A stretch of 64,000 bases of DNA, taken from the IMG/VR virus record IMGVR_UViG_3300042453_004886, positions 62,001 to 126,000 of that record. One strand, written 5' to 3'. This DNA comes from a virus. A program made the position numbers and the translations under genes. The notes beneath the pieces are model-generated. The model did not search any database. It saw nothing but the letters and a program-made list of their open reading frames with translations, and had not been told where the DNA came from. This document shows, piece after piece, positions 40,801-46,556 of this stretch (positions are counted from its first letter, which is position 1; every line of letters begins with the position of its first letter).

Positions 40801-41759
40801 ATATTCACATGGCGCTGGTAGAAGCCGCCACTGGTCAGAATCCTTTGGAAACCGTACAGCAAGTCATGCAGCTCAGAGAAGAAAAAGTAAAAGAAGTTTA
40901 TGCTGGACAAATCGAGAAAAAGATAGAAGCAGTCGGTAAAGCTAAAACGGTTGTATCGATGGCTATAGGAGGTTTCCTTGTAATGGGCGGTTTGGCCGCA
41001 ACAGAAGCTCACGCCGCAACAACTGATAAAGATAAAGAATCACCCTTCAGGGATAAAAAAGATTCTCTTACAAAAGTTATTACTGAAACCATCTTTAACT
41101 GGGAACCCCATTTAACCGCTGCTTCTATATACTCCCAGCAAGGGTTTGATACCAATTCTAAACTTGTTGCAATCGCTGGCTTAACCGCAACCATGGCTGC
41201 AGCTCATGTAGCAACTGGTTTTTCTGAAAGACTCGTCAAGAAAGCAGGATTCAGATCTGCAGACGGAATGACCTTTAATAAAAACTTGGAACACGCGGGC
41301 GGTTTGCTTGGAGTAGTTTCTGCTGTATTTGCAGGAAGTGCTATTTCAGGAATTCAAGAAGAATTCATGAAGCGCGAAATGAGAACCCCTGTCAGCAATC
41401 TTGCTACTCAAATAACTGAAGAACTTGCTACCCGAGACGCAATTATCATGGCTTCTTCTGAAGATATTACTGATCTAACAGACCAAGAAGATGCAGTAGT
41501 TGAACTAGCTTACGATGAAAATGGAGATGCTATTCCTGTTCCAGAAGGACTTACTAGAGATGAGGCGCTTAACATGAGTGACGAAAATCACTCAAGCGTT
41601 CCTATGATGCTTACAGAGCGCGACAACATGGGTATTCCAGAAGTCTACAAGAATCCCGTGCTTGATGAAAATGGAAAAGTTACACGTCCTTCAAGAACAC
41701 CGCAAGAAAACTACAAAGATGCCCTTAGAGAGCACAGAATTAGAACTGGTGGTTTGTAG
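31866..41759 (+). CDS. Giant 3297-aa protein with PLD-type HKD motifs and RNA polymerase DFDGD motif
   Basis: Two phospholipase-D-type motifs lie in the N-terminal fifth: HYKFLGVD with GSFN (residues 299-325, full HxKx4D) and HAKTALIY with GSAN (residues 532-556, Asp replaced by Tyr). Much later, 'RQLGTSFELDEKANRRSIFLHMSGMALNLGDFDGDVAIL' places DFDGD at residues 2380-2384 in a context that lines up with beta-prime 'HRLGIQAFEP..GKAIQLHPLVC.AFNADFDGDQMAV'. Hydrophobic segments occur near residues 3026-3048, 3098-3118 and 3145-3163. The middle is long helical text. Giant proteins with DxDGD motifs beside structural genes are known as ejected virion RNA polymerases in crAss-like and Thermus P23-45-type phages, so that role is inferred. 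The combination with a PLD domain is unusual. Confidence 0.75.
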   Translation: MDRFSNPRDFRYKEEIETTLVNLFNAVLDEYAEADVFSEDTAEAVDSSTKLKLEAIQVIKDFLQDKYTGNIFNDVMTLTQEGNLKFIAEELINLYGDPQNLSVLLDDFSKDGIKGTHAGVIKHLSKFSQDFVKASFFSRFNDQQDLKDDGTFDYRLGRSFLTSKYSKLSRVNRLGAPELGLDARGMVDFYRNLVKDSYSPGLVSGYNIGRAMLGSIVGAKESVQIGMFQMEHGILLDALRLQQELGTKVNLMLSPPQKRDGAPQEVGFFNVIARNLLGGTSVEFDKQVMEGVAKAGYAHYKFLGVDLESSLENRKVMIGSFNMTRGALGQIIDQSRNLVSKHPHNFELGFLIDYGLVKNHGLRKSAFERITKEAKDYAGWLFNRGNDRLKPLGYNPEHILSGPQTYEKIRQALGFGDGVNPENLTKKVNAFFALNVITDRGMGVDSEGRPTGRSISGNNPQEGFYHTLEQKLRASTESKITILISSNFKGIRNQNIGGSQDAFESGAFKALQDLKRQYQDRLEIIETHEHIHAKTALIYGESGELDIISGSANVSGQGFGGESQDVGLYLSSKHFVKASKYLEKQAENVLGYLQTLAVRPVLRKSLVRESNAISETLMRELKLRLSPELMKRVTFTAIQHMGSDGEIYQKGTRVSISLNIKGVRGKGRFYVANALSFDVFEYLGEPTRLYIPQLYKIIDPVLGMHPEQRVNMDPKAPGSTGMRGALTVQEFSAAAVVAAGIDSAYSQLNSEAAKLTGSYSEHILDKTVFARMIKKSMKEGFRETFKNFEGLPLGQSSHARSFKRLIFGLTVRELSKGTSLSETEKKVLLEQARLMGLNKTESGLVSRILRKVAALFGFKTPDTKVASLLDLSDYPEVDPHTLDRSFYLDEFDYDTDLMGNKIQHKANAPSEVIRVLENGTRVEKSKLRFTVLAQSLSHEAPANIFITEGFNELYAFNYDSTAETLYGFLNAAKPDALPQRQQNMLGSDTGLLTVTGSAAEYIKKVKLKIKGPEKDSAGNVLESRARFGNRFNILLMNGMGESTFMNSKVMNGAYVTREIKKTKSYFTGSVGGSITNDEISFIDQRLKRDKEGNWTLYDPKSKKYERVSQEDGKPLLTIDIDQRNIKLLEFFNSEGVKTDSTMPNPIYDMSGHKLEIMDIQTSMGASGKLEIEFNYRVLSPAGGSMRILSSGLKMVTVGVKGGFFDVIAGGINKSIESLKSEDLTYRTKEGGSLSLGTYGEFYQDVFTMWGKKIDPSMSEKQKESMTGEMIHLMVGESIVKTGVVFLQTAAIRLEEKRFYSRVVDIFSDDAKFDVFKRMLESFEKQSESAKKGTGINRTILKGINHLLGGSGLDEVKLTEELKQKNRKNLLKSIRSIRNKLLRGDDFGTVLSSISDKHALTAAAALHVMQSMLAGVKADSFMEETSRRLSGAAITPMNEPQFDFSTPVPLVLDDAFSVKAFPMSNRMSALMPGNQAGSHTQTVLGALSRNLGVEKRDRQLSELFSLAYLGGSATQIAQRALGKKSKVSIKDLSSFHQDYMPSLLIGGVNFEPLAYAFAGMSREHEAAFGTITDSVRRLTYEDLSPEEIKIEEAKAIEAVKSLGTPGTRIAQNFSSGVQSARSDMKIFELMKKYKVGSPRMRIPVFEFTAVGSGRNRFSASNLVAYEEVSLLSAETLTELQGVFSDFSSEIFDLHVEAMRGLHKVRALRLQMAATGGLVTKETRDQYLGYLDKIRRLQSEIENLAATDVQKSGANIIGGFAVIANFIPGFHNMKLGEDQNIRTFETSIIVGDEVMMRVMNKAEKAMKAADSLVDRKEFKEKLSKKAQKAMDNHLKKVTKAADVKFEAALLESTDDAKGYTSKKSGVGKILEGFTNLGADYYKKMSTISSTSTFLNSLINISEAFETIYGVQISGKTNIDDVVKTFTRSDDTSYFRTQGSQDFSQNIQQLKALKHAQSVLGTGTSTYLDSELQVHKENILKGVANTIKALQNEKKYGQEVATLAKSFEALRKDLFWVNRVKELKKIGEGGEFESVQEARDIIFNKLSKVTDFIRYFEDTPRLGLDRDIILQRLRKDRDKLLKEKSIVDTIIKKEQRIIDNEDKVKNIIRSIQKKSQGSTLGEVLSERTKVTEENGEKKKSVSTEVIGSFGQANVDLLRVQLSIFENKARMAGLSKGVADVLHDTIRMKKFEIALYENRLNPADLRKGIDTLKNLINSTNNMSDKKYYGKMLDVAQYRLEVSTGTKRSKNNLIKRSAEDVSHALYAAGFSVLQAVEDESSQNSFGSEDETVKYVRKVQNLLGVSNVKNALQLRSYLRGIGLESAYSRAGAPLGSEGGVKSAPIFSIREGNRIFRQLGTSFELDEKANRRSIFLHMSGMALNLGDFDGDVAILTTIERYTFLEHLKHKLGGEDNLIDVERSAKELIKQLEQAGADKGTIDEYRLLISKQRDPLTNNLLNLKEEYLNLKTSVTDSARRLVSTHIAEYWGLGENGLSKLAANYYGNAYTDPDADKELLEQRLAVKLNKFSSDMYSSLREKASKLIDKKIAQSDNFDKTAKAYEALQDNEEYRKHVREWVNKDSGALVEESLGDLKNIFSTIAGVEMSADEILRFGIKTAFASTKLIGNFSNLQNTQHALSTMSKFASQKFYTDVINTYANVSGGDIRAVAPEIESHYQQLQKEKQETLNIIVSSNQGFMQRLQQATRDAIKPKTSGATSESNKGVLQELYEDSVLIRAIDASVALVTGKSLFGNSVNYSFNSANEQKILRSLNVNELIKIETTPDGSTRATLKTDYDSSLKFIVDELLDPLVRASKDEHRARALLQERWKGKELDAAQKDALTNIDIQAETQALMYGKLLINQFQDIKRILKYRKAAESAGEDGFERARFGLSRQLKLVFLQEHMRGGRLNTPEAFQRVVGDVYQDYAKAEMLDSLESDARALDPTGRLYDSLLPAFSKYAQGENELEIYKALVRKNPEQYTALGNIHMALVEAATGQNPLETVQQVMQLREEKVKEVYAGQIEKKIEAVGKAKTVVSMAIGGFLVMGGLAATEAHAATTDKDKESPFRDKKDSLTKVITETIFNWEPHLTAASIYSQQGFDTNSKLVAIAGLTATMAAAHVATGFSERLVKKAGFRSADGMTFNKNLEHAGGLLGVVSAVFAGSAISGIQEEFMKREMRTPVSNLATQITEELATRDAIIMASSEDITDLTDQEDAVVELAYDENGDAIPVPEGLTRDEALNMSDENHSSVPMMLTERDNMGIPEVYKNPVLDENGKVTRPSRTPQENYKDALREHRIRTGGL

Positions 41760-41760
41760 T

Positions 41761-42045
41761 TTAAGTAAAAAGCAAGAATGCGATAGCTTCCTGCATCTCT
41801 CTGAGGAAAACTTTGTCTTGATCGGTAAGCTCTGATTTCTTCAACCGTTTTAAACGCTCTAGAAGGTGCCTTGGAGTACCCTTGTATACCGAAACCATAC
41901 GCTCAACTGTATCTCCGATTTTACGGCCTTCCAGGACGGAATAATCGCGAATTGCCTCTGCGAACGATGCTGCAATGCTTGCATTGAACTGAACTTTGTC
42001 TTTTGGACCTTTTGCGTACTTACTTCTGTTATTTTCTGAGCTCAT
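41761..42045 (-). CDS. Small protein, possible ribbon-helix-helix regulator
   Basis: A 94-aa protein read toward the end of the giant gene; the two stop codons are 1 nt apart. 'DKVQFNASIAASFAEAIRDYSVLEGRKIGDTVERMVSVY' (residues about 16-54) could be a beta strand plus two helices of a ribbon-helix-helix DNA-binding fold, preceded by a basic Lys-rich start. It stands alone at the border between AT-rich and GC-rich DNA, a natural place for a regulator. Fold assignment is tentative. Confidence 0.45.
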   Translation of the reverse strand: MSSENNRSKYAKGPKDKVQFNASIAASFAEAIRDYSVLEGRKIGDTVERMVSVYKGTPRHLLERLKRLKKSELTDQDKVFLREMQEAIAFLLFT

Positions 42046-42370
42046 GACGTCATCTTGCCCCCAAATTTATTTTGAACCCTGGTTTTTATATACTGCCCTT
42101 AAATATTCTAGGATATTCTAGATATTCTTGTCTATAAAATTTATTGAAATAAAATCTAGATTTTCTGTATGCTGAAAATTTTTTAGCTATAAATTTCAGA
42201 TTACTTTATTTGAAAAATTCATTAGAAAACTTGCGGGATATCAATATAGGAAAATCTATATTCTAAACAGCGAAAGTAGAGCTGGATGGATGGGGTTCTA
42301 TATGGTCCCCCGGACACCCCCCTACACCCTACAAGGGTTTAGGGTATCGGTGTTCGTTCTGGACCATAGA
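42046..42370. promoter_or_regulatory. AT-rich to GC-rich junction with repeated TATTCTAG motifs
   Basis: The gap holds no gene. Bases 42100-42170 contain TATTCTAG, TATTCTAG and ATATTCTTG in close succession, then TCTATAAAAT (reads ATTTTATAGA on the minus strand), a likely promoter for the 94-aa gene. Another ATATTCTAAAC occurs near 42259. From about 42290 composition switches sharply to GC-rich, with runs of C (GGACACCCCCCTACACCC). It marks the left edge of the GC-rich module. Confidence 0.4.
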
Positions 42371-42390
42371 GCCACACCTGTGCGTGTGGC
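42371..42390 (+). promoter_or_regulatory. Leader hairpin of the first 167-aa paralog
   Basis: GCCACAC pairs with GTGTGGC around CTGTGC, 21 nt before the start codon. The identical 20-nt hairpin precedes the second paralog at 43102-43121, so it is part of the duplicated unit. It may control mRNA stability or translation. Confidence 0.55.
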
Positions 42391-42411
42391 CATGCTGCAT
42401 AGGAGGAAACC

Positions 42412-42915
42412 ATGCAGTTCAAGAAGAGCAAGCCCGTCAAGGGCAAGAAGCCCGTCGTCGCCGTGCCCGCCGCCAAGCCCCGCAAGGGGCTTCTGGCCCG
42501 GGTCGCGGAGGCCCTTGGCTTCGGCGCTCAGGCCCCGGTCCGCGACAGCGAGCTGGCCCAGTCCAGAATCTCCCGGGTTCTCCTCGACAACGCCCTCCGG
42601 GGCGAGCGCGAGTTCTCCACGGAGCTGATCAATCGGAGTCGCAAGACTCTGGAAGATCAGATCCGGGCGGTCCGGGCGGCGGGGGACTTCCGGGCCCCCA
42701 AGGCCGAGGCCCAGAACGTCGCTCCCGCTCCCGTCGTCGCCGCCGCTCCTGTCGCCGCCCGGATCTGGGGTGTTTTCAACACCCTTGACCGGGCCCGGCT
42801 GCGGGCGTGGTCCAAAGCTTGGGTCCAGGCCCAGGCCGAGGCCCAGGCCCAGGCCCAGGCCCAGCCCGTCGCCACCCGGGCGCGGGATTCCCGGGGGCGG
42901 TTCGTGAAGGCGTAA
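42412..42915 (+). CDS. Paralogous basic/Ala-rich protein A, 167 aa
   Basis: First of two tandem paralogs (about 60% alike by eye with the gene at 43143). The N-terminus is basic (MQFKKSKPVKGKKPVV), followed by a conserved core 'PRKGLLARVAEALGF...VRDSELAQSRISRVLLDNALRGERE' and 'RKTLEDQIRAVRAAGDFRAP'. An Ala/Pro linker then leads to a conserved segment IWGVFNTLDRARLRAWSKAW, an AQ-repeat and the C-terminal RDSRGRFVKA. Basic ends plus a helical core suggest a nucleic-acid-binding or nucleoid-like protein, but no family is recognised. AGGAGG lies 7 nt upstream of ATG. GC content is very high with C/G at wobble positions. Confidence 0.6.
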   Translation: MQFKKSKPVKGKKPVVAVPAAKPRKGLLARVAEALGFGAQAPVRDSELAQSRISRVLLDNALRGEREFSTELINRSRKTLEDQIRAVRAAGDFRAPKAEAQNVAPAPVVAAAPVAARIWGVFNTLDRARLRAWSKAWVQAQAEAQAQAQAQPVATRARDSRGRFVKA

Positions 42916-43021
42916 GCCTCACGACCGGCCCAAACTCCCCATGGGCCTTGGTAACCCATGGGGACGCGACAGGTTTAGTAGTCTCATCCTATTAGAAAAA
43001 CTACTTTTCTTTTTCCTTTTC

Positions 43022-43092
43022 AGAGGGGGTCAGCTTTGCTGACCCCCTTTAAAAAGAGCGACTGGTGCGTACTTAACGTAATAGTCAAACCC
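43022..43092 (+). promoter_or_regulatory. Hairpin plus two-box element, copy 1
   Basis: AGGGGGTCAGC-TTT-GCTGACCCCCT hairpin, then TTTAAAAAGAG, then box A GGTGCGTAC (43064-43072), 12 nt, and box B TCAAACCC (43085-43092). It precedes paralog B (43143). Interpreted as terminator plus promoter. Confidence 0.6.
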
Positions 43093-43101
43093 TTTTACAG
43101 A

Positions 43102-43121
43102 GCCACACCTGTGCGTGTGGC
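43102..43121 (+). promoter_or_regulatory. Leader hairpin of the second paralog
   Basis: Identical 20-nt GCCACAC..GTGTGGC hairpin to 42371-42390, 22 nt before the start codon of the 165-aa gene. Conservation of leader as well as coding sequence shows duplication of a complete transcription unit of about 730 bp. Confidence 0.55.
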
Positions 43122-43142
43122 CACACTGCAGAGGAGAAAACC

Positions 43143-43640
43143 ATGCAGAAAAAGAAGAAGACCGTCGTCGTCGCTGTGCCCGTCGCCCCCGCCGCCGAGC
43201 CCCGCAAGGGGCTGTTCGCCCGGGTCCTCGAGGCCCTCGGTTTCCGCTCGGCGCCGCTCGTGCGCGACAGCGAGCTCGACCAGCCCAGGCTGTGCCGGAT
43301 GCTCCTTGACAACGCCCTCCGGGGCGAGCGGATGGTGTCGGAGGAGATGCTCAACCGGGGTCGTAAGACCCTGGAGCAGCAGATCCAGGCGGTCAGGGCG
43401 GCTGGGGACTTCCGGGCCCCCGTCGCCACGCCCGTCGCCGTCGCTCCCGTCGCCGTCGCTCCCGCCGCCGCTCCCGCCCGGGTCTGGGGTGTCTTGAACA
43501 CCCTGGATAAGGCACGGCTTCGGGCCTGGTCCCGGGCTTGGTCCGAGGCCCAGGCCGAGGCCCAGCCCGTGGCCGAGCCCGTGGCCGAGCCCGTCGCCAC
43601 CCGGGCCCGGGATGCCCGGGGCCGGTTCGTGAAGGCGTAA
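43143..43640 (+). CDS. Paralogous basic/Ala-rich protein B, 165 aa
   Basis: Tandem duplicate of the gene at 42412, with the same architecture: basic start (MQKKKKTVVV), core 'PRKGLFARVLEALGF...VRDSELDQPRLCRMLLDNALRGER', 'RKTLEQQIQAVRAAGDFRAP', VWGVLNTLDKARLRAWSRAW and C-terminal RDARGRFVKA. The variable parts are the Ala/Pro/Val linkers. Both genes share a 3' hairpin CCCCATGGG..CCCATGGGG and an identical tail TTTAGTAGTCTCATCCTATTAG. Preceded by two-box element copy 1. Function unknown. Confidence 0.6.
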   Translation: MQKKKKTVVVAVPVAPAAEPRKGLFARVLEALGFRSAPLVRDSELDQPRLCRMLLDNALRGERMVSEEMLNRGRKTLEQQIQAVRAAGDFRAPVATPVAVAPVAVAPAAAPARVWGVLNTLDKARLRAWSRAWSEAQAEAQPVAEPVAEPVATRARDARGRFVKA

Positions 43641-43741
43641 GCCTCACGACCGGCAACAGATCCCCATGGGCCTTGGTAACCCATGGGGACGCGTAGAGGT
43701 TTAGTAGTCTCATCCTATTAGAAAAACTACTTTTCTTTTCC

Positions 43742-43817
43742 TTTTTAGAGGGGGTCAGCTTTGCTGACCCCCTTTAAAAAGAGCGACTGGTGCTTACTGG
43801 AAGTAACAGTCTAACCC
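43742..43817 (+). promoter_or_regulatory. Hairpin plus two-box element, copy 2
   Basis: Same AGGGGGTCAGC..GCTGACCCCCT hairpin as copy 1, then AAAAAGAGCGACT, box A GGTGCTTAC (43789-43797), 12 nt, box B TCTAACCC (43810-43817). It precedes the 51-aa membrane protein. Confidence 0.6.
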
Positions 43818-43855
43818 TTTTGCGGCCATTTTAATCACGAAAGGAGGTGATAAGT

Positions 43856-44011
43856 ATGCGGATGAGCATGGAAGAGAAGTACGTTCGTAGGCGCCAGAAC
43901 CTGGCGCTGTTCGTTCTTCTCGTCCTGTTCCTCGTCGCTGGCGCGATGGAGAACCCCATGGATCGGTTTTCCTTGGGGTCCTCCACGCCCAGCAGCGTGG
44001 AGCAGGACTAA
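43856..44011 (+). CDS. Small single-pass membrane protein, 51 aa
   Basis: ATG at 43856 to TAA at 44011. The product begins MRMSMEEKYVRRRQN, followed by a clear membrane segment LALFVLLVLFLVAGAM (residues 16-31) and a short polar end rich in Ser/Pro. The preceding GAAAGGAGGTGAT is the full complement of the 16S rRNA tail, an unusually strong ribosome site shared with the two microprotein genes at 46673 and 51191. Too small to classify; possibly a membrane-active early protein. Confidence 0.6.
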   Translation: MRMSMEEKYVRRRQNLALFVLLVLFLVAGAMENPMDRFSLGSSTPSSVEQD

Positions 44012-44021
44012 TTGACTTCCT

Positions 44022-44137
44022 ACTCGGCGCTAGCGCCGCAATGCGCTGAGTAGGCTCTTTTTGAGAGGGTAGTAGCTTCGGCTGCTGCCCTCTTTAAAAA
44101 GAGGGATCGGTGCTTACCCCTTTCTAAGGTCTTACCA
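44022..44137 (+). promoter_or_regulatory. Double hairpin block plus two-box element, copy 3
   Basis: CCTACTC pairs with GAGTAGG around the palindrome CGGCGCTAGCGCCG. A second hairpin AGAGGGTAGTAGC-TTCG-GCTGCTGCCCTCT follows, then AAAAAGAGGGATC and box A GGTGCTTAC (44109-44117), 12 nt, box B TCTTACCA (44130-44137). The whole block of about 100 nt recurs at 46818 and 51328. It precedes the 477-aa gene. Confidence 0.6.
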
Positions 44138-44215
44138 GGCCTTGCTGTCGCACATTCGTCAGAAATCCCTTTCCCCCCTTTCAGGGGGGATTTTGCCATG
44201 AAAGGAGAAACTACC

Positions 44216-45649
44216 ATGGCAAGCTCAATTCGCGACGCGTTCCTCCCCCTCATTCCGGAGCTGAAGCTCCGGCAGGAGGCGCGGAGGGAAGCCCTCCGCG
44301 CGGACCGCCGGCAGGCCCGGGCAGAGGCCCGAGAGGCCGGCAAGGCCAAGGAGGCGCTCCGGGCGGCTAAGCGGTCCGAGCGCCGCGCCGCCCGCCAGGT
44401 GGCCGCCCATGAGCGCCGCGAGGCCCTCAAGGCGGCCTTTGCAAAGGCCGCCGAGGGCCGCCCCAAGTGGGTCCAGGTCGCCTCCCGGGTGCTACTCATT
44501 CACCCGGACGAGGTCGCTAGACGGCCTCGAAAGGCCGTCCTGGGAGCGCTTCCCACCTGGGCGCTCGTGGACCTGTACTGCCCAGACCCCTTCTGGGAAG
44601 GGGTTATCTGGGAAAACCTCTTCCACGAGGGGGAGGAGCTTATTTCCCGAGAGTTCCTGGAGAAGATCCTCCGGGGCACTTCTTGGAAAAAGCTCCAAGA
44701 GGCTTTTTCCAGATGGTGCCAGCTCGAAAACAGGCCCCCGGAGTGGGAGCCCTACGCGGCGTGGAAGTTCTTTATCTCCGGTGTTTACACGGGGGGCAAG
44801 AAGTTCTTCCCGCTAGCGGGAAGGGTCAGCCACATCCAGGGCATCCTGGAGCACGGCCCAGCGCCGGAAACCCTGTCGGAGGAGGACCTGGATGCCTACG
44901 TCCGGCATCCTGGGGAGTTCAGGCTGAGTGAGCTCCTGGAGAGCGCCGAGGATCGGAAGAACCTCGCGGTTCTCCAAGAGTACCTGGAGCGCCAGCGGGA
45001 GACGTATCTCCCGGAGGAGTTCCGGGAGATCACTGCCAATCAGATCCTCAGCAGGTGGAAGACGCACAAAGACGTGCGCTTCCGCCTGGAAGGGCAGGAG
45101 TGGAGCTCTCCCGACGGGAAGATGGCGGCCCGGTTCTTGCCCAGGACCGACATCAGGGGGCTGCTGGCCGGTGACATCACCGACTGCTGCCAGCACCCTA
45201 TCGGGGCAGGGTCCGAGGCTGCCTGGGACGCGGTCAGGCAGCCCAGCACGGGCAACCTGGCCTTCTTCCGGAAGGGCCGGATTGTGGCATTTACCTGGGT
45301 GTGGGAAGCCCAGGACGGGAGCATGGTGCTTGACTCGATCGAGTACCTGAGCTCCCGCTACATGCCAGAGGTGGCTCAGGCACTTGCTGCTTTTGCAAAG
45401 CAGCTGAGGTGTGAAGGAGTCTCCACCTTTTGGGTTGGGGGCTACTCTGAAGCAGAGCTGGCCTCCCAAGTCCGGGTCCTGGCGGGATTGCTAGGCAGTC
45501 CTCGGTGGGTAAAGGCTTCCCAAGAGGGGGCCTCCCTGAATGGGGAAACTCTCCAGGGCCCCAACCTGGTCCCTTCCGGGGAATTGCCAAAGCCCGTCTT
45601 TTGGATGGGCTACTCGGACCTGCACTACAACATAGTCAGGTTCGATTGA
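44216..45649 (+). CDS. Hypothetical 477-aa protein with GNAT-like C-terminal pattern
   Basis: ATG at 44216 is chosen over an in-frame ATG at 44198 because AAAGGAG lies 9 nt before it. Residues 12-75 are a long Arg/Ala/Glu helix (REALRADRRQARAEAREAG), likely coiled coil. The C-terminal part contains 'DGKMAARFLPRTDIRGLLAGDITDCCQHPIGAGSEAAWDAVRQPSTGNLAFFRKGRIVAFTWVWEAQDGSMVLDSIE', about residues 298-375. This has a Cys-Cys pair followed by a strand pattern resembling phage proteins with a GNAT-type or PcfJ-type domain. I cannot name the family or assign an activity. It is the largest non-polymerase gene of the GC-rich module and has its own two-box element. Confidence 0.5.
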   Translation: MASSIRDAFLPLIPELKLRQEARREALRADRRQARAEAREAGKAKEALRAAKRSERRAARQVAAHERREALKAAFAKAAEGRPKWVQVASRVLLIHPDEVARRPRKAVLGALPTWALVDLYCPDPFWEGVIWENLFHEGEELISREFLEKILRGTSWKKLQEAFSRWCQLENRPPEWEPYAAWKFFISGVYTGGKKFFPLAGRVSHIQGILEHGPAPETLSEEDLDAYVRHPGEFRLSELLESAEDRKNLAVLQEYLERQRETYLPEEFREITANQILSRWKTHKDVRFRLEGQEWSSPDGKMAARFLPRTDIRGLLAGDITDCCQHPIGAGSEAAWDAVRQPSTGNLAFFRKGRIVAFTWVWEAQDGSMVLDSIEYLSSRYMPEVAQALAAFAKQLRCEGVSTFWVGGYSEAELASQVRVLAGLLGSPRWVKASQEGASLNGETLQGPNLVPSGELPKPVFWMGYSDLHYNIVRFD

Positions 45650-45690
45650 TGGGCTGGAGTTTGGTAGTACCTCCATCAATAAAAACTACC

Positions 45691-45778
45691 ACCTTTTTTA
45701 GAGGGGCACACAGCTTAGGCTGTGTTGCCCCTCTTTAAAAAGAGGAACTGGTGCGTACTGGACGTATTGGTTTACCCC
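45691..45778 (+). promoter_or_regulatory. Hairpin plus two-box element, copy 4
   Basis: AGAGGGGCACACAGC..GCTGTGTTGCCCCTCT hairpin (one bulge), then TTAAAAAGAGGAACT, box A GGTGCGTAC (45750-45758), 12 nt, box B TTTACCCC (45771-45778). It precedes the GNAT-like gene by 23 nt. Confidence 0.65.
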
Positions 45779-45801
45779 TTAGCTCTTGAAAGGAGCTAAA
45801 G

Positions 45802-46227
45802 GTGATCACCGTTTGCAACAAGGAAAACTACCTTATTATTGAGGACGAGGTGCTCGACCTCGTCCGAGGCCAGTACCCCGCAGGAGGGCTGGCCCAAGTC
45901 GTCGGTGCGGAGAGCTCGCACCGGGTCGTCACTCTCCGGGACTGCGGAGACCTAGTGGGCATTTGCCTGCTTGACGTCGAGGAGGCCACGGTCGACGACC
46001 TCGTCGTCAAACCCAGGTACAGAAAGTACCTGGGCGAGATGCTCGCCTCGGTCCGAGAGATCGCCGGAGAAGGGGCTTGGACGGCGTACTGCCGGGCTAA
46101 GACGTCTGCTGTCACCGTTCGGGCTATGGCCCGCAGGGGGCAGCTGAGGCTTCTCCATCTCGGAGAGCCGGAGTACGACGACTACTTTGCCGAAGAGATG
46201 GTGGAGGTAGAGTTTCAGCTACTCTAG
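45802..46227 (+). CDS. GNAT-like acetyltransferase domain protein, 141 aa
   Basis: GTG start with GAAAGGAG 6-13 nt upstream. The order 'HRVVTLRDCGDLVGICLLDVEEATVDDLVVKPRYRKYLGEMLASVREIAGEGAWTAYCRAKTSAVTVRAMARRGQLRLLHLGE' follows the GNAT fold: strand pair, then 'l.v.p.yr..G.g..ll......a' helix, strand, and 'A......G' with the C-terminal strands. The pyrophosphate-binding loop is degenerate (RYRKYLGEML). Substrate cannot be predicted. The fold call is moderate and activity uncertain. It might modify host proteins early in infection. Confidence 0.45.
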   Translation: MITVCNKENYLIIEDEVLDLVRGQYPAGGLAQVVGAESSHRVVTLRDCGDLVGICLLDVEEATVDDLVVKPRYRKYLGEMLASVREIAGEGAWTAYCRAKTSAVTVRAMARRGQLRLLHLGEPEYDDYFAEEMVEVEFQLL

Positions 46228-46254
46228 CCTCCTTCCTGAGTGACTTCCTGAAAC

Positions 46255-46340
46255 CTTTTTTAGAGGGGCACACGGCTTAGGCTGTGTTGCCCCTCTTTAA
46301 AAAGAGGGAATGGTGCGTGCATTGGGCAGCACTTAACCCC
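46255..46340 (+). promoter_or_regulatory. Hairpin plus two-box element, copy 5
   Basis: AGAGGGGCACACGGC..GCTGTGTTGCCCCTCT hairpin, nearly identical to copy 4 with a base change in the stem. Then box A GGTGCGTGC (46312-46320), 12 nt, box B TTAACCCC (46333-46340). It precedes the 61-aa gene. Confidence 0.6.
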
Positions 46341-46364
46341 CTTTCATGTTCAGGAAGGATCCAC

Positions 46365-46550
46365 ATGAACATGAATGCCACCCGGAGCGATGTGTTCCGG
46401 GCTGTCGTGCAGGAGAACAAAATCCTGCGCGAGCGTCTTGAGGAATGTCAGAGGTTGATCAATCTCTTTTCGGACCTCGAGACGCGCCTTGCTGAAGAAA
46501 GGGCAAGGCAAATTGAGTTTGAACGGGAGCTCTTCTGGAGCTGCCGTTAA
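46365..46550 (+). CDS. Small coiled-coil protein, 61 aa
   Basis: ATG at 46365, AGGAAGG upstream. The product is almost entirely helical with heptad spacing (VVQENKILRERLEECQRLINLFSDLETRLAEERARQIEFERELF), so a dimeric coiled coil is likely. An open frame extends upstream into the hairpin/promoter element, but the ribosome site supports this start. Function unknown. Confidence 0.55.
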   Translation: MNMNATRSDVFRAVVQENKILRERLEECQRLINLFSDLETRLAEERARQIEFERELFWSCR

Positions 46551-46556
46551 AACTCA

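Noticed and set aside
42290-42959. Several long alternative frames over the 42.4-43.7 kb paralogs on both strands
   Set aside because: Arg/Pro/Ser-rich products are typical of out-of-frame reading in very GC-rich DNA; paralog conservation supports only the frames at 42412 and 43143.
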